A stretch of DNA of 64,000 nt from positions 2,822,407 to 2,886,406 of the forward strand of contig NZ_NCSS01000006.1 of assembly GCF_002088935.1 (NCBI RefSeq), given 5' to 3'. The notes beneath the pieces were generated by a model. That model did no database searches. It had not been told where the DNA came from and saw only the letters and a list, made by a program, of their open reading frames with translations. This document shows positions 33,814 through 43,273 of this stretch, in pieces (the first letter of the stretch is position 1; the number at the start of each line of letters is the position of its first letter). The DNA is from Henriciella litoralis (GTDB taxonomy: Bacteria; Pseudomonadota; Alphaproteobacteria; Caulobacterales; Hyphomonadaceae). The translations under genes and the position numbers were made by a program.

Positions 33814-33894
33814 TTAATTAAAGAGCTGTGGCAGGCCTGCATTCCCCACGGTGGGCCGCAGCTGATGCCTGGGGCTATTGAAATGGGAGCAGTC

Positions 33895-36075
33895 ATGACT
33901 GAGGTGAGCAGAAATAAATCAAAGACGCGGGCCATATTGAAATATGGCGGTCTAACCGTGGCCTCGGCCGCGCTTATCGCAAGCGCCCATGCCGAAGATG
34001 CAAAGACACTGGATACCGTCACCGTCACGACGCAGAAGCGCGAACAATCCATTCTGGATGTGCCAGCCGCAGTGAGCGCCGTATCGGCGGAAACGCTGGA
34101 GGCGGCGGGGGTGACCCGTCTCGACGATCTCTCGACCTCATTCCCGAACGTCTATCTCAATACGAACAACTCACTACGGACCACGACCATCACCATCCGC
34201 GGGGTTGCCTCGAACCCGAACAATCCGGGTGTCGATCAGGGCGTGGGTGTCTTTGTGGATGGCATCTATCAAAGCCGCCCGACGACCATAAACACCAATC
34301 TCTATGATCTCGAACGGGTCGAGGTCGTGCGGGGGCCGCAAGGCGCGCTTTACGGCAAGAACACGATCGCGGGCGCCGTCAATCTCATCTCGAAATTGCC
34401 CGGAGACAAGAGCGGCGTGGAAGGTGTTCTGAGCCTTGGCGATTATGAGGCGCTCACTTTATTCGGTGCGGCCGACCTCGTCATCAGCGACAAGGTAAAA
34501 GCCCGCGTGTCGGCGTCCTCCCAGCGCCGCGAAGGCTTTACCGAGAACACTTTCACCGGGTCGGACCTCAATGATCTCGACGGTACATCAATGCGGTTTG
34601 CGGTGGTCGTTGACCCGGTCGACAGCCTGCAGCTGATCTGGCGCGGCGATTTCGCGGAAGACCGTACGAACCTTGGCGGGTCGGAAGTGCTCAACAATGG
34701 CGTGCTCTCTGGCTCACCTCTGGCCGATGCCGATCCGGAAGACTTTCGCATCTCCAATGATTTCGACCCTGTGCAGAACCGCGACCTCTGGGGAACCTCG
34801 CTACAGGCCGACTGGTCAATCGGAACTGGCAAGCTGACCTCGCTGACCGCTTACCGGGATTATCAATGGTACAATGCCAGCGATAACGATTTTACCGTTT
34901 TGAACCAGCTGCGCTCCGGCATTACCGAAGAACAGAATCAGTTCTCCCAGGAATTGCGTTATACCTCCGCGCCGGGGGATACGTTTGACTATATCGTTGG
35001 CGCCTATTTCCTGAAGGAAGAGCTCTCGGCGATTTCGAACGCGGTTATCGGTCCGGATCTCGGTGTCTATGCTGCCGAGACGCCTATCGACATCTTCGCG
35101 GACCTGGAAACGACATCCTATGCGATTTTCGGTCAGGCTAATTACTATTTCAATGAAGCGCTGGGGATATCGGCAGCCTTGCGAGCCGCCCATGATGAAA
35201 AGGAAGTCATCCATTCATCCATTGGCGATCCGTATGGGGCGCTGCTTCCAACTCTGCCAGAGTCGAAACAGTCACGAGAGGATAATGAGTGGACGCCATC
35301 GATTAGCCTGAACTGGAATGTCGGCGCGGACGGTCTGGTCTATGCCTCCTATGCGCGGGGCTACAAATCCGGTGGTTTCAATGTCTTCTCGATCTCGCCA
35401 ACGGATTCGGCCGAGTACAGCCCTGAGTTTGTGAACAGCTATGAGCTGGGTGCAAAGTCATCCTTCGCGAACGGCACTTTGTATGGTGCCGCAGCCGTCT
35501 TTTTCCTCGACTACACTGATCTTCAGGTGAACCAGCTTATCAATGTCGGAGGTGTCCCGACCTTCACAACGTCGAACGCCGCTGAAGCCGAGAGCTGGGG
35601 AATTGAGCTGGAGGGCAACTGGATGCCGATCGAGGACCTCGTCCTGACGGCGTCCTACGGCTATCTGAACGGCGAATATTCCGATTTCGAGAACGCCACA
35701 TCCGCCGGCGCGGACTATAGCGGCAATACACTGCCGGAGGCACCGGAGCATTCGGCCTCTCTGGCTGGTAACTATCGCCATCCGCTGACATCGGCGCTCG
35801 ATTTCACCCTGCACGGTGACGCCAATTATCGCAGCGAAGTCTTCTTCAGTGCGTCAAACGAGCCGGACTACACGCAGGATGCCGTCACGCTGGTGAATGC
35901 GCGAATCGGTGTGGCGGCAGCCGACGACAGTTGGAGCGTCACACTCTGGGGGCGGAACCTCACGGATGAAACATATGCGGTCGGCCGCAGCGCCGGCGTT
36001 ATCATTCCAGGCCAGCAGATCCAGTCGCTCGGTGCGCCTCGCACGGTTGGTATCGAGCTTCGCGGCAAGTTCTAG
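33895..36075 (+). CDS. TonB-dependent outer-membrane receptor
   Basis: From ATG 33895 (GGGAG at 33885-33889) the product is 726 residues. It has a signal peptide ending at ASAHAED, a TonB-box region (LDTVTVTTQKREQSILDVP), plug motifs (ITIRGVASNPNN, VFVDGIYQSRP, LERVEVVRGPQGALYGKN) and a barrel ending in VGIELRGKF. The frame is open upstream to 33796, but that start would overlap operator copy C. It begins a long rightward run with the TRAP, BASS, ligase, hydratase and kbl genes, most of which overlap or nearly touch, so uptake and catabolism appear to be co-expressed. Confidence 0.95.
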   Translation: MTEVSRNKSKTRAILKYGGLTVASAALIASAHAEDAKTLDTVTVTTQKREQSILDVPAAVSAVSAETLEAAGVTRLDDLSTSFPNVYLNTNNSLRTTTITIRGVASNPNNPGVDQGVGVFVDGIYQSRPTTINTNLYDLERVEVVRGPQGALYGKNTIAGAVNLISKLPGDKSGVEGVLSLGDYEALTLFGAADLVISDKVKARVSASSQRREGFTENTFTGSDLNDLDGTSMRFAVVVDPVDSLQLIWRGDFAEDRTNLGGSEVLNNGVLSGSPLADADPEDFRISNDFDPVQNRDLWGTSLQADWSIGTGKLTSLTAYRDYQWYNASDNDFTVLNQLRSGITEEQNQFSQELRYTSAPGDTFDYIVGAYFLKEELSAISNAVIGPDLGVYAAETPIDIFADLETTSYAIFGQANYYFNEALGISAALRAAHDEKEVIHSSIGDPYGALLPTLPESKQSREDNEWTPSISLNWNVGADGLVYASYARGYKSGGFNVFSISPTDSAEYSPEFVNSYELGAKSSFANGTLYGAAAVFFLDYTDLQVNQLINVGGVPTFTTSNAAEAESWGIELEGNWMPIEDLVLTASYGYLNGEYSDFENATSAGADYSGNTLPEAPEHSASLAGNYRHPLTSALDFTLHGDANYRSEVFFSASNEPDYTQDAVTLVNARIGVAAADDSWSVTLWGRNLTDETYAVGRSAGVIIPGQQIQSLGAPRTVGIELRGKF

Positions 36076-36090
36076 GCCGTCGATATCAAG

Positions 36091-37368
36091 ATGAACCGCC
36101 TGTCCGCCCTTGCTGCCTTAATTGCCACGTCCTGTCTGGCAGTCGGGCTGGCCTATATCATGGGGGCGGCAGGCATTATCAGCTTTTACGCCATGGGTAT
36201 GGGGGAGTTCCTGCAGGCTTTGCCGCGCAGGGCCTTCTCCCAGCTCGACGTCTTCGCATTGATGGCTATGCCGCTCTTTATCCTGGTCGGTGAGCTGATG
36301 AACCGGGGTGGCATCACGCGGTCGCTGATCAGTCTTGCTTCGCTCTTTGTCGGGTCGGCGCGCGGCGGTCTCGGGCATGTTAACGTTGCCAGCAGTGTCT
36401 TCTTCGCCGGGGTTTCCGGCTCTGCCATGGCGGATGCAGCTGCCCTGTCCTCGACCCTGGTTCCGGCGATGAAGGAAGAGGGATACTCCGGCGTTTATGC
36501 TGGGGCGATCACGGCCGCATCCTCGATCATCGGGCCGCTGATTCCGCCCAGCATCATCATGATCTTCTATGGTGCGATCATGAATGTGGACATCGCCGCG
36601 CTGTTTGCTGCGGCCATTGTGCCGGGCTTGCTGCTGAGCGTGGCCTTGCTGGTCGCCAACGGCATCTTTGCGCACATTCATAACCACCCGGCCATGGGAA
36701 GCCGCCCGCCTGTCGCCAGCACCTTGCTGAAAGCCGGCCCGGCTTTGGCCCTGCCGGTCGTCATTCTTTGCGGAATTGTCTTTGGTATCGTCACGCCGAC
36801 AGAGGCCGCCGCAATCGCCGTGGTCGTTTCTCTCGGTGTCATCGGTCTGGCGCGGGCCCTTAGCTGGTCCATGTTGAGATCTTCGGTAGAGAGCGCCGCT
36901 ATTTTTACGGGCGCTATTTTCGCGATCATGTTCGCCGCAGCGAGCCTCAACTATCTGGCCGGCGTGATCGGTGCGCCCGAGACAATCTCGACCTGGCTTA
37001 TCGACAGCAATTTCGGGCTTGTTCAATATCTCGGCGTATTGACTGGGATCTTCATTCTCGTCGGCATGCTGCTCGACACACAGATCGCTTTGGTTCTGCT
37101 GGCGCCCATTCTCGTGCCTGCGGCTTATCCGCTAGGCGCCGACCCGGTGCACCTGGGTGTTGTGGTGTGCTTCACCATCACGCTTGGCCTGATCACCCCG
37201 CCTCTCGGGGGTGTCGTACTTGTCGTGTCAGCCGCCACCCGCGAATCCTACTGGCAGCTGATGCGGGCGCTGCTGCCCTTCATCCTGATCGAGTTCGCGG
37301 TGCTTGGGCTGTTGCTTTACGTCCCGGAGCTGACTTTGGCTCTGCCACAGGCGCTGGGGCTATTATGA
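36091..37368 (+). CDS. TRAP transporter large permease (DctM family)
   Basis: The 425-residue integral membrane protein has about twelve spans and TRAP large-subunit signatures such as MAMPLFILVGELMNRGGI, GLGHVNVASSVFFAGVSGSA, ITAASSIIGPLIPPSIIMI and GLITPPLGGVVLVVSA. It would form the sodium-driven channel of a tripartite carboxylate-type importer. It starts 15 bp after the TBDR stop and overlaps the solute-binding-protein gene by 4 bp. The order large permease, binding protein, small permease differs from the more usual binding protein, small, large. Confidence 0.93.
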   Translation: MNRLSALAALIATSCLAVGLAYIMGAAGIISFYAMGMGEFLQALPRRAFSQLDVFALMAMPLFILVGELMNRGGITRSLISLASLFVGSARGGLGHVNVASSVFFAGVSGSAMADAAALSSTLVPAMKEEGYSGVYAGAITAASSIIGPLIPPSIIMIFYGAIMNVDIAALFAAAIVPGLLLSVALLVANGIFAHIHNHPAMGSRPPVASTLLKAGPALALPVVILCGIVFGIVTPTEAAAIAVVVSLGVIGLARALSWSMLRSSVESAAIFTGAIFAIMFAAASLNYLAGVIGAPETISTWLIDSNFGLVQYLGVLTGIFILVGMLLDTQIALVLLAPILVPAAYPLGADPVHLGVVVCFTITLGLITPPLGGVVLVVSAATRESYWQLMRALLPFILIEFAVLGLLLYVPELTLALPQALGLL

Positions 37369-38366
37369 TGCTAGGGATCGATCGACGCATGTTCCTGATG
37401 GGGGCGGGCGGTAGTTTTCTGGCGGCCTGTTCTGGAGAACAATCGGCTGGGCGCCTGCGCACCTGCCTTGCCGGCGGCGCCAATCCTGATGCGAATGGCG
37501 TATGGATCTGGATGGAGGCTTGCCTCAACCTGCTGCGCCAGAACGGAATGGACTTTCTTCTCAGCACGAACGCGGCGCTTGGGCGCGAGGAAGACCGGAG
37601 TGAGCTGGTGGGGCTCGGTCTGTTGCACCTCAATGATGCTGGCATTTCCGAGGTGACGGCCTTCAGTGACATCTATTTGACGGCGCAGCTCCCCTTTCTC
37701 TTTGACGACCTCGCCCATTTCGACCGCCTCATATCTGATCCTGAGTTCCTGCAGGACGTGAACGAAGAATTGGGGCGCGCTGGCCTTGTGCTGATCGATG
37801 CGGCCTTCCTGGGCGGAATGAGCGGAATTTTTACGACCCGCCAACCGGTCCACAGCCTGGAAGATATGCGGCGCCTTCGCCTCCGCGCCATGGATCGCCG
37901 CGACCTCGTGCTGATCCGGGCCTTTGGGGCCGAAGGGGTACAAGTCGCTTGGGAGGAAACGGCCCAGGCTCTTCAAACCGGTATAGCAGACGGGTATCTG
38001 AACCCGCCGCTCGCCCCGGTTCTGTTCGGTCATGGCACGTATCTGCGATACTTCACCGACCTCCGGATTGCCCCCGCGCACCGTCTAATCGTGGCCTCTG
38101 CGCGCTGGCTTGAGCGCCTGACATCGAACGAACGTGCTCTGCTTGAAAAAGCCTTCCGGGCCGGGCACCGGGCGAACCGGGCGTGGACAGTTGAGCGGCA
38201 GTCGAATGATCTTGAATCGCTGGCCAGCATGGGCATCGAGGCGATCGTGCCGGGCGCGGAAGATCGGGAGCAATTCAAGACCCGTGCCCGTGCGGCCTAT
38301 CCGGAATATGCGCCTGCTGGCCTGATCCGCAAGGCGGAAGCGCTTGCAGGAAAGGTCGCGGAATGA
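37365..38366 (+). CDS. TRAP transporter solute-binding protein (DctP family), lipoprotein-like
   Basis: From ATG 37365, which overlaps the permease stop, the product is 333 residues. The N-terminus DRRMFLMGAGGSFLAACSG combines a twin-arginine-like RRxFLxG with a lipobox (LAAC), so it may be a Tat-exported lipoprotein. Internal segments such as FSDIYLTAQLPFLFDDLAHF, EDMRRLRLRAMDRRDL and ALQTGIADGYLNPP match DctP binding proteins. The frame is open upstream into the permease gene, but no start there makes sense. Its ligand is unknown; organic acids or acyl compounds are usual. Confidence 0.9.
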   Translation: MMLGIDRRMFLMGAGGSFLAACSGEQSAGRLRTCLAGGANPDANGVWIWMEACLNLLRQNGMDFLLSTNAALGREEDRSELVGLGLLHLNDAGISEVTAFSDIYLTAQLPFLFDDLAHFDRLISDPEFLQDVNEELGRAGLVLIDAAFLGGMSGIFTTRQPVHSLEDMRRLRLRAMDRRDLVLIRAFGAEGVQVAWEETAQALQTGIADGYLNPPLAPVLFGHGTYLRYFTDLRIAPAHRLIVASARWLERLTSNERALLEKAFRAGHRANRAWTVERQSNDLESLASMGIEAIVPGAEDREQFKTRARAAYPEYAPAGLIRKAEALAGKVAE

Positions 38367-38878
38367 GTGAGACCATCCCCGTTTTTAGCCACCGTCTGCA
38401 ACGTGTAAGCGCATGGGTGAACACTGCTGCGCTCGTGCTGGCCTCCGTTCTGCTTTGCCTGATGGTCGGACTGGTCGTCGTGCAGGTTGTTGCCCGATAC
38501 ATTTTTCAGGATGCCCCGGCCTGGACAGAGGAAGCGGCCCGCTACTGCATGGTCTGGAGCGCGCTTCTCGCCGCGAGCTGCGCCTTCTACCAGGGCGTTG
38601 ATCCTGCACTGATCAAGGTCGGGCAGAACGCGTCAATGGCGCAAAAGCGCGGAGCGCGAATTGCACGTTTCTTGTTTGTCAGCATGTTTGCAGGCACGCT
38701 TCTTTTTCATTCGGCAGGTATGCTTCAGCGGGCCTCGCTGCGTCATACCGAGGCGCTGGGGCTCAATCTCGCTCTGGTCATGATGGTCGTGCCGGTGTTT
38801 TGCTTGCTGATCCTGTTTCATGCCGCGGTCCAGCTCGTGTCCGGCGCCGTTATCGGAGAGGAGGCTTCGCCAATCTGA
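38363..38878 (+). CDS. TRAP transporter small permease (DctQ family)
   Basis: The 171-residue protein has four predicted membrane spans and the DctQ signature WTEEAARYCMVWSALLAASC near residues 53-72. It starts in a 4-bp overlap with the binding-protein gene and its stop overlaps the ATG of the BASS-type transporter gene. It completes a three-part TRAP importer encoded at 36091-38878. Confidence 0.93.
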   Translation: MSETIPVFSHRLQRVSAWVNTAALVLASVLLCLMVGLVVVQVVARYIFQDAPAWTEEAARYCMVWSALLAASCAFYQGVDPALIKVGQNASMAQKRGARIARFLFVSMFAGTLLFHSAGMLQRASLRHTEALGLNLALVMMVVPVFCLLILFHAAVQLVSGAVIGEEASPI

Positions 38879-39756
38879 TGGCCATTATATCCGACTTCAT
38901 CCTTCCGGGGGCCCTTGCCCTGATCATGCTCGGCATGGGGCTTTCCCTTAAAACAGAAGACTTCGTGCGGTTTATCTCGCGGCCCGCGCCGGTCCTGGGC
39001 GGCCTCATCAGCCTGCTTCTGCTGTTGCCGGGAATAGCTTATGTGATTGCATATCTGTTTGGCATGCCACCGGTTCTGGCGGTCGGTCTCGTTCTGGTCG
39101 GCGCCTGCCCTGGCGGAACATTTTCCAACCTGCTCACCTATTATGCGCGCGGAAACCTTGCGCTCTCGGTAAGCCTGACAGCGCTGGCAAGCTTCTTCGT
39201 GATCTTCACCATGCCTGTGATCGTCGAGTTCGCCCTGTCGCGTTTTCTGGGCGAGGCTCGCACCATTGTCCTGCCTGTCGGCGAGACGATGCTGCGCATT
39301 ATGCTTCTGACCATTTTACCTGTCGTGATTGGCATGGGTATCAGCCGGATCAGGCCTCGTCTCGCGCAGCGTTTTGCTGACCCGGTCAAGAATTTCGCCG
39401 GCGTCCTGATCGTGGCGGTGTTCGTGTCCATCATCGTCTCGGAACGCGAGACGTTCTTTGCCGCCCTGAAGGTGACTGCGGTGCCTGTCATCCTGCTCAA
39501 CCTGGTTTCCGTTCTACTGGGGACGGTGATTGGTTTTGTGGCGCGCGCCCGCGCGCCCGAACGCCGGGCTGTGACCCTCGAACACGCCATCAAGCAGGAA
39601 GGGCTTGGCATCTTTATCGCCCTTACCCTGCTGAACACGCCGGAAATGGTGCTGCCGCTGATGTTGAACTCCCTCGTGGGACTGTTCGTCGGCAGCACGA
39701 TTGTCGGCTTTGCCCGATTCCAAGGAAGTGAACCAAGTAATGAATCCTCCACCTAA
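38878..39756 (+). CDS. bile acid:sodium symporter (BASS)-family transporter
   Basis: The ATG at 38878 shares its first base with the DctQ stop codon (TGATG) and gives a 292-residue protein with about ten membrane spans. The BASS motifs are present: ALALIMLGMGLSLKTEDFV near the N-terminus and LVLVGACPGGTFSNLLTYYA with NLALSVSLTALASFF in the middle. Bacterial members carry bile acids, pantoate, pyruvate and other organic anions with sodium. Two importer systems in one operon (TRAP and BASS) suggest more than one carboxylate, or one of them may export a product. The open frame extends upstream within DctQ, but that is not the start. Confidence 0.9.
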   Translation: MAIISDFILPGALALIMLGMGLSLKTEDFVRFISRPAPVLGGLISLLLLLPGIAYVIAYLFGMPPVLAVGLVLVGACPGGTFSNLLTYYARGNLALSVSLTALASFFVIFTMPVIVEFALSRFLGEARTIVLPVGETMLRIMLLTILPVVIGMGISRIRPRLAQRFADPVKNFAGVLIVAVFVSIIVSERETFFAALKVTAVPVILLNLVSVLLGTVIGFVARARAPERRAVTLEHAIKQEGLGIFIALTLLNTPEMVLPLMLNSLVGLFVGSTIVGFARFQGSEPSNESST

Positions 39757-41329
39757 GCTCCCGCCGCGGCTGAGCCGTATCAGTGATTACCCTGCCCACT
39801 ATGCAGCTCAGACGCCGCATGCTGAGGCCCTCTCCGGGACTGGCGGCGAATATACCTATGCGTCTTTTGCCGAACAGGTGGATGCGATCGCGGCCGCGCT
39901 ACTGGCTCGTGGGATAAGACCGGGTGATGTCGTCGCAACTCTTTCCCCGCCGCGGGCCGAGTTCTTCATTCTCTTCCTGGCGACGGCAAGGATTGGGGCG
40001 ATCTGGCTCGGTCTGAACCCTCGCGCGACCCAGCGTGAACTTGCTCATATTCTGGACGACTCTGATCCGAAACTTGTCTTCAGTATTGAAGGTATGGGCG
40101 AACGCGATTTCTGCGCAGACCTGTCCGATCTGGGAATCGGTCAGGAAAGCCTCGTTATTATTGACCAGGCTGAAGCCTTCGGCCGCTTCCTCGCGCAAGG
40201 CCGCGCGACCAGCAGCGACACACTGTCCGAGGCCATCGATGCCGTCACGCCAGAGAGCCCAGCTCTGATCGTGTACACGTCCGGCAGCACCGGCAAGCCA
40301 AAGGGGGCGATGCTGTCCCAAGGCGGCATGGTCGGCAGTTTTTTCACGCAGTACCTCGTGGCAGGCGTCGAAAATGTCCGGATACTGAACAATCTTCCGA
40401 TCAACCATATTGGGAGTGTCGGCGATGTGTCGTCTCACGCCTTGATCGCTGGTGGCTTGATCCATTTCATGGACCGGTTCGATCCGGCGGGATCGCTTGA
40501 GGCGATTGAGAGCAGGAAGCTGACCGTCTGGGGGCAGGTGCCTGTCCAGCTCCAGCAATCGCTGGAAAGCGAAGCTTTTGGCCGACATGATCTCAGCTCC
40601 CTCGAACTCATCTTCTGGAGCGGCGGCGTGGCACCGGTTCCCCTCGTCGAACGTCTTCAGACGCTCGCCCCGCGTCTTCTTAATGCCTACGGGATGACAG
40701 AGGCGACCAGCAATGTCTGCTATACGAGACCTGACGCCAGTGCGCGCGAATTGTCCGAAACGGTCGGCCAGGCTGCTCCTGATTGTGAGATCCGGATTGT
40801 CGACGAGGCAGGAGAAGTACTGGGCGCGGATCGCGACGGCGAGATACAAGTGCGCAGCGACCGATTGATGCTGGGATACCTCAACCGTCCCGAAGCGACG
40901 GCAGGGACAATCGACGAGGAGGGCTTCCTTCATACGGGAGATGTCGGCAAGTGGGGCGAAGACGGCCTCTTGCGGCTCACAGGGCGCAAGACCGACATGT
41001 TCAAGTCAGGTGGCTACAATGTCTATCCGCGAGAGATCGAGCAGGTCCTGGAGGCGATTCCGGGCGTGAGCGTCGCGGCGGTCGTTGCGGCGCCTCATCC
41101 GGTGTTCGGTGAGTCCGGCGTGGCTTATGTACAGCCTGATCGGGGCGGCGCCCTGACGCAAGAGCGCCTACGTGAGGCCTGTGGACGGCAACTTGCCAAT
41201 TACAAGATTCCCAAAAGGTTCAGGATACGCCAGGCATTGCCGCTGCTCGCGATCGGCAAGGTCGATAAGGTCGCCCTGAAAAACGATGCCGAGAAGGCCT
41301 TCACCCATAGCGACAAGGTGCAGTCATGA
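39740..41329 (+). CDS. AMP-dependent acyl-CoA ligase (class I adenylate-forming)
   Basis: The 529-residue enzyme has the P-loop-like YTSGSTGKPKGAM (about residues 177-189), the A5 motif NAYGMTEATSN and the A7-A8 region HTGDVGKWGEDG with GRKTDMFKSGGYNVYPREIE. The acyl-adenylation lysine near the C-terminus is in AIGKVDKVALK. It would convert a carboxylic acid to its CoA thioester. I chose ATG 39740, inside the end of the BASS gene, with AAGGAAG upstream; an in-frame ATG at 39701 is possible. It is followed by an enoyl-CoA hydratase homologue in a 4-bp overlap, so the two probably act in sequence on an acyl chain. Confidence 0.92.
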   Translation: MNPPPKLPPRLSRISDYPAHYAAQTPHAEALSGTGGEYTYASFAEQVDAIAAALLARGIRPGDVVATLSPPRAEFFILFLATARIGAIWLGLNPRATQRELAHILDDSDPKLVFSIEGMGERDFCADLSDLGIGQESLVIIDQAEAFGRFLAQGRATSSDTLSEAIDAVTPESPALIVYTSGSTGKPKGAMLSQGGMVGSFFTQYLVAGVENVRILNNLPINHIGSVGDVSSHALIAGGLIHFMDRFDPAGSLEAIESRKLTVWGQVPVQLQQSLESEAFGRHDLSSLELIFWSGGVAPVPLVERLQTLAPRLLNAYGMTEATSNVCYTRPDASARELSETVGQAAPDCEIRIVDEAGEVLGADRDGEIQVRSDRLMLGYLNRPEATAGTIDEEGFLHTGDVGKWGEDGLLRLTGRKTDMFKSGGYNVYPREIEQVLEAIPGVSVAAVVAAPHPVFGESGVAYVQPDRGGALTQERLREACGRQLANYKIPKRFRIRQALPLLAIGKVDKVALKNDAEKAFTHSDKVQS

Positions 41330-42075
41330 GTGCCGTGCTCCACGAAATCGATGGTCCGCTCGCCCGCGTGACACTCAACCGCCCTGACGTGCTGAATGCG
41401 ATCAACAATGAGCTGCTTGAAGGGCTTGCTGATACGCTCGACCACGTCAACAGCCTGCCGGATGTCAGGGTCGTCCTTCTGTCCGGGACGGGACGAGCCT
41501 TCTGTGCCGGTGATGATTTGACGGAACTCAATTCCGGAGCGGAAATCGAGGTCGAACCGGCCTATCTCGTCGCTCGGTTGCAGGACATTAGCCGGTCAAT
41601 GATGTTCAGCGACAAAATCTACCTCGTCTGTGTTCAGGGATGGGCGATTGGTGGAGGTCTGTCCTGGGTCCTCAATGCCGATCTCGCGATTGTTGAACGC
41701 ACGGCAGGCGGGTTCTTCCCGGAAATCGGTCTTGGCCTGTTCATGAGCGGGGCCGTCACGACGCTCTTGCCTGAGCGGATCGGTCATCCCAAGGCCATGC
41801 GACTCTTCACGTCCGGGGAAAAGGTCACAGGCGAAGATATGGAGCGTATGGGGCTCGCTTCCCATCTGGCGGAAACCGGTAAAGCGGCGGCCATGGTCGA
41901 GACCGTAGCGTCGGACCTGCTCGCCCTGTCGCCGGATCTGCTGAAGGCGGTGAAGCGCGTCTACACTGATACGGGTCGGTCGGTGATCGAAGCGGCGCTC
42001 AAGGAAGAAACTGCCACGCTCACGCGCGCGCTCGAGGCGGTTGAGAAAGTGCGCATCGCTCCCCAAAACTCCTGA
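41326..42075 (+). CDS. enoyl-CoA hydratase/isomerase-family (crotonase) protein
   Basis: The 249-residue crotonase has the oxyanion-hole segments AFCAGDDL (59-64) and AIGGGL (107-112) and the second catalytic glutamate position ([10 protein letters not shown]133). The first glutamate of true hydratases, in GGGxE, is replaced by serine (S113), so it may be an isomerase, thioesterase-like or another crotonase rather than a standard hydratase. It overlaps the acyl-CoA ligase gene by 4 bp and lies 13 bp before kbl. It would act on the CoA ester made by the ligase. Confidence 0.88.
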   Translation: MSAVLHEIDGPLARVTLNRPDVLNAINNELLEGLADTLDHVNSLPDVRVVLLSGTGRAFCAGDDLTELNSGAEIEVEPAYLVARLQDISRSMMFSDKIYLVCVQGWAIGGGLSWVLNADLAIVERTAGGFFPEIGLGLFMSGAVTTLLPERIGHPKAMRLFTSGEKVTGEDMERMGLASHLAETGKAAAMVETVASDLLALSPDLLKAVKRVYTDTGRSVIEAALKEETATLTRALEAVEKVRIAPQNS

Positions 42076-42088
42076 TCGGGTGACACCC

Positions 42089-43273
42089 ATGACCGAAACA
42101 TTCCTTGAAAGCCTGAGCGCTCAGCTGGACGACATCCGCTCGGATGGTTTCTTCAAGCGCGAATTGATGATTACCGGCCCGCAGGGCGCGGCGGTTCGGG
42201 TCCAGACGGGCCAGAGTCTGATCAATCTGTGTTCAAATAACTATCTTGGTCTTGCGCAACACCCTGAGATCCGGGAGGCCGCGAAGCAGGGGTTGGATGA
42301 CTGGGGATACGGCATGGCATCCGTCCGCTTTATTTGCGGAACGCAGACCATCCACAAACAGTTGGAAGAGTCGATCACACACTTCCTGGGTACGGAAGAC
42401 ACGATCCTTTATCCGTCCTGCTATGACGCGAATGGCGGGCTGTTCGAGACGTTGCTGGACGACCGGGATGCGATCATATCGGATGAGCTAAACCATGCGT
42501 CGATCATTGATGGGATCCGGCTCTGCAAGGCCCGCCGCTTTCGTTATCGCAACAATGACATGGATGACCTGGAAGCTCAGCTTAAGGCTGCAAAGCGGCG
42601 CGGCGCGAGGTTTATCATGATCACCACAGATGGCGTCTTTTCCATGGACGGACTACTCGCGAATCTGAAAGAGATCTGTGACCTCGCCGAGCAATATGGC
42701 GCACTGGTCCATGTCGATGACAGCCATGCCACCGGCATTGTCGGTCCGACCGGACGAGGAACGGCGGACGCGTGTGGATGCATGCACCGTGTCGACATCG
42801 TCACCGGAACGCTCGGTAAGGCGCTTGGAGGCGCAAGCGGTGGCTTTACCTCGGGACGCAAGCAGGTGGTTGAGTTGCTGCGACAGCGGTCTCGCCCCTA
42901 TCTTTTTTCCAATACGGTCAGCCCGGCTCTGGTTGCCGGCGCCATCAAGGCTGTAGAGATAGCCGACGCTGGCGCGGGCCTTCGTGCCAAGCTGACCCGG
43001 AACATGCAGTTGTTTCGCGACGGTCTGACGGACGCCGGATTCGATCTGATCCCGGGCAGCCATCCAATCATTCCAGTCATGCTCTATGATGCCAAGCGTG
43101 CTGTTCGGCTGGCCCATGCGCTCGTAGAGCGCGGCGTTTATGTTGTGCCCTTCTCTTACCCGGTTGTGCCACGAGGCAAGGCCCGTATTCGCTGTCAGAT
43201 AACGGCGGCTCATGAGACTGCAGAGCTGGAGAGGACAATCGACCAATTTGCTTCGGCACAAGCTGAGCTTTAG
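42089..43273 (+). CDS. kbl: glycine C-acetyltransferase (2-amino-3-ketobutyrate CoA ligase)
   Basis: The 394-residue PLP enzyme is close to E. coli Kbl over its whole length, with [35 protein letters not shown] and [11 protein letters not shown]. The PLP lysine in [13 protein letters not shown] is K244, the same number as in E. coli. It cleaves 2-amino-3-oxobutyrate with CoA to glycine and acetyl-CoA, the second step of threonine degradation. No threonine dehydrogenase is next to it; the SDR at 27107-27880 could supply a 3-keto amino acid, but this is speculation. Its place at the end of the ligase/crotonase run suggests it handles a beta-hydroxy or beta-keto amino acid from the module 2 substrate. 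Confidence 0.93.
   Translation: MTETFLESLSAQLDDIRSDGFFKRELMITGPQGAAVRVQTGQSLINLCSNNYLGLAQHPEIREAAKQGLDDWGYGMASVRFICGTQTIHKQLEESITHFLGTEDTILYPSCYDANGGLFETLLDDRDAIISDELNHASIIDGIRLCKARRFRYRNNDMDDLEAQLKAAKRRGARFIMITTDGVFSMDGLLANLKEICDLAEQYGALVHVDDSHATGIVGPTGRGTADACGCMHRVDIVTGTLGKALGGASGGFTSGRKQVVELLRQRSRPYLFSNTVSPALVAGAIKAVEIADAGAGLRAKLTRNMQLFRDGLTDAGFDLIPGSHPIIPVMLYDAKRAVRLAHALVERGVYVVPFSYPVVPRGKARIRCQITAAHETAELERTIDQFASAQAEL

Noticed and set aside
36118..37026. Long open frame antisense to the TRAP large permease
   Set aside because: It is rich in Arg, Asp, Gln and His with no fold features, and the overlapping plus-strand DctM gene is certain. It is a shadow of high G+C coding.
39899..40933. 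Long open frame antisense to the acyl-CoA ligase
   Set aside because: It runs opposite the clear adenylate-forming motifs of the ligase, with no ribosome-binding site or recognisable domain.
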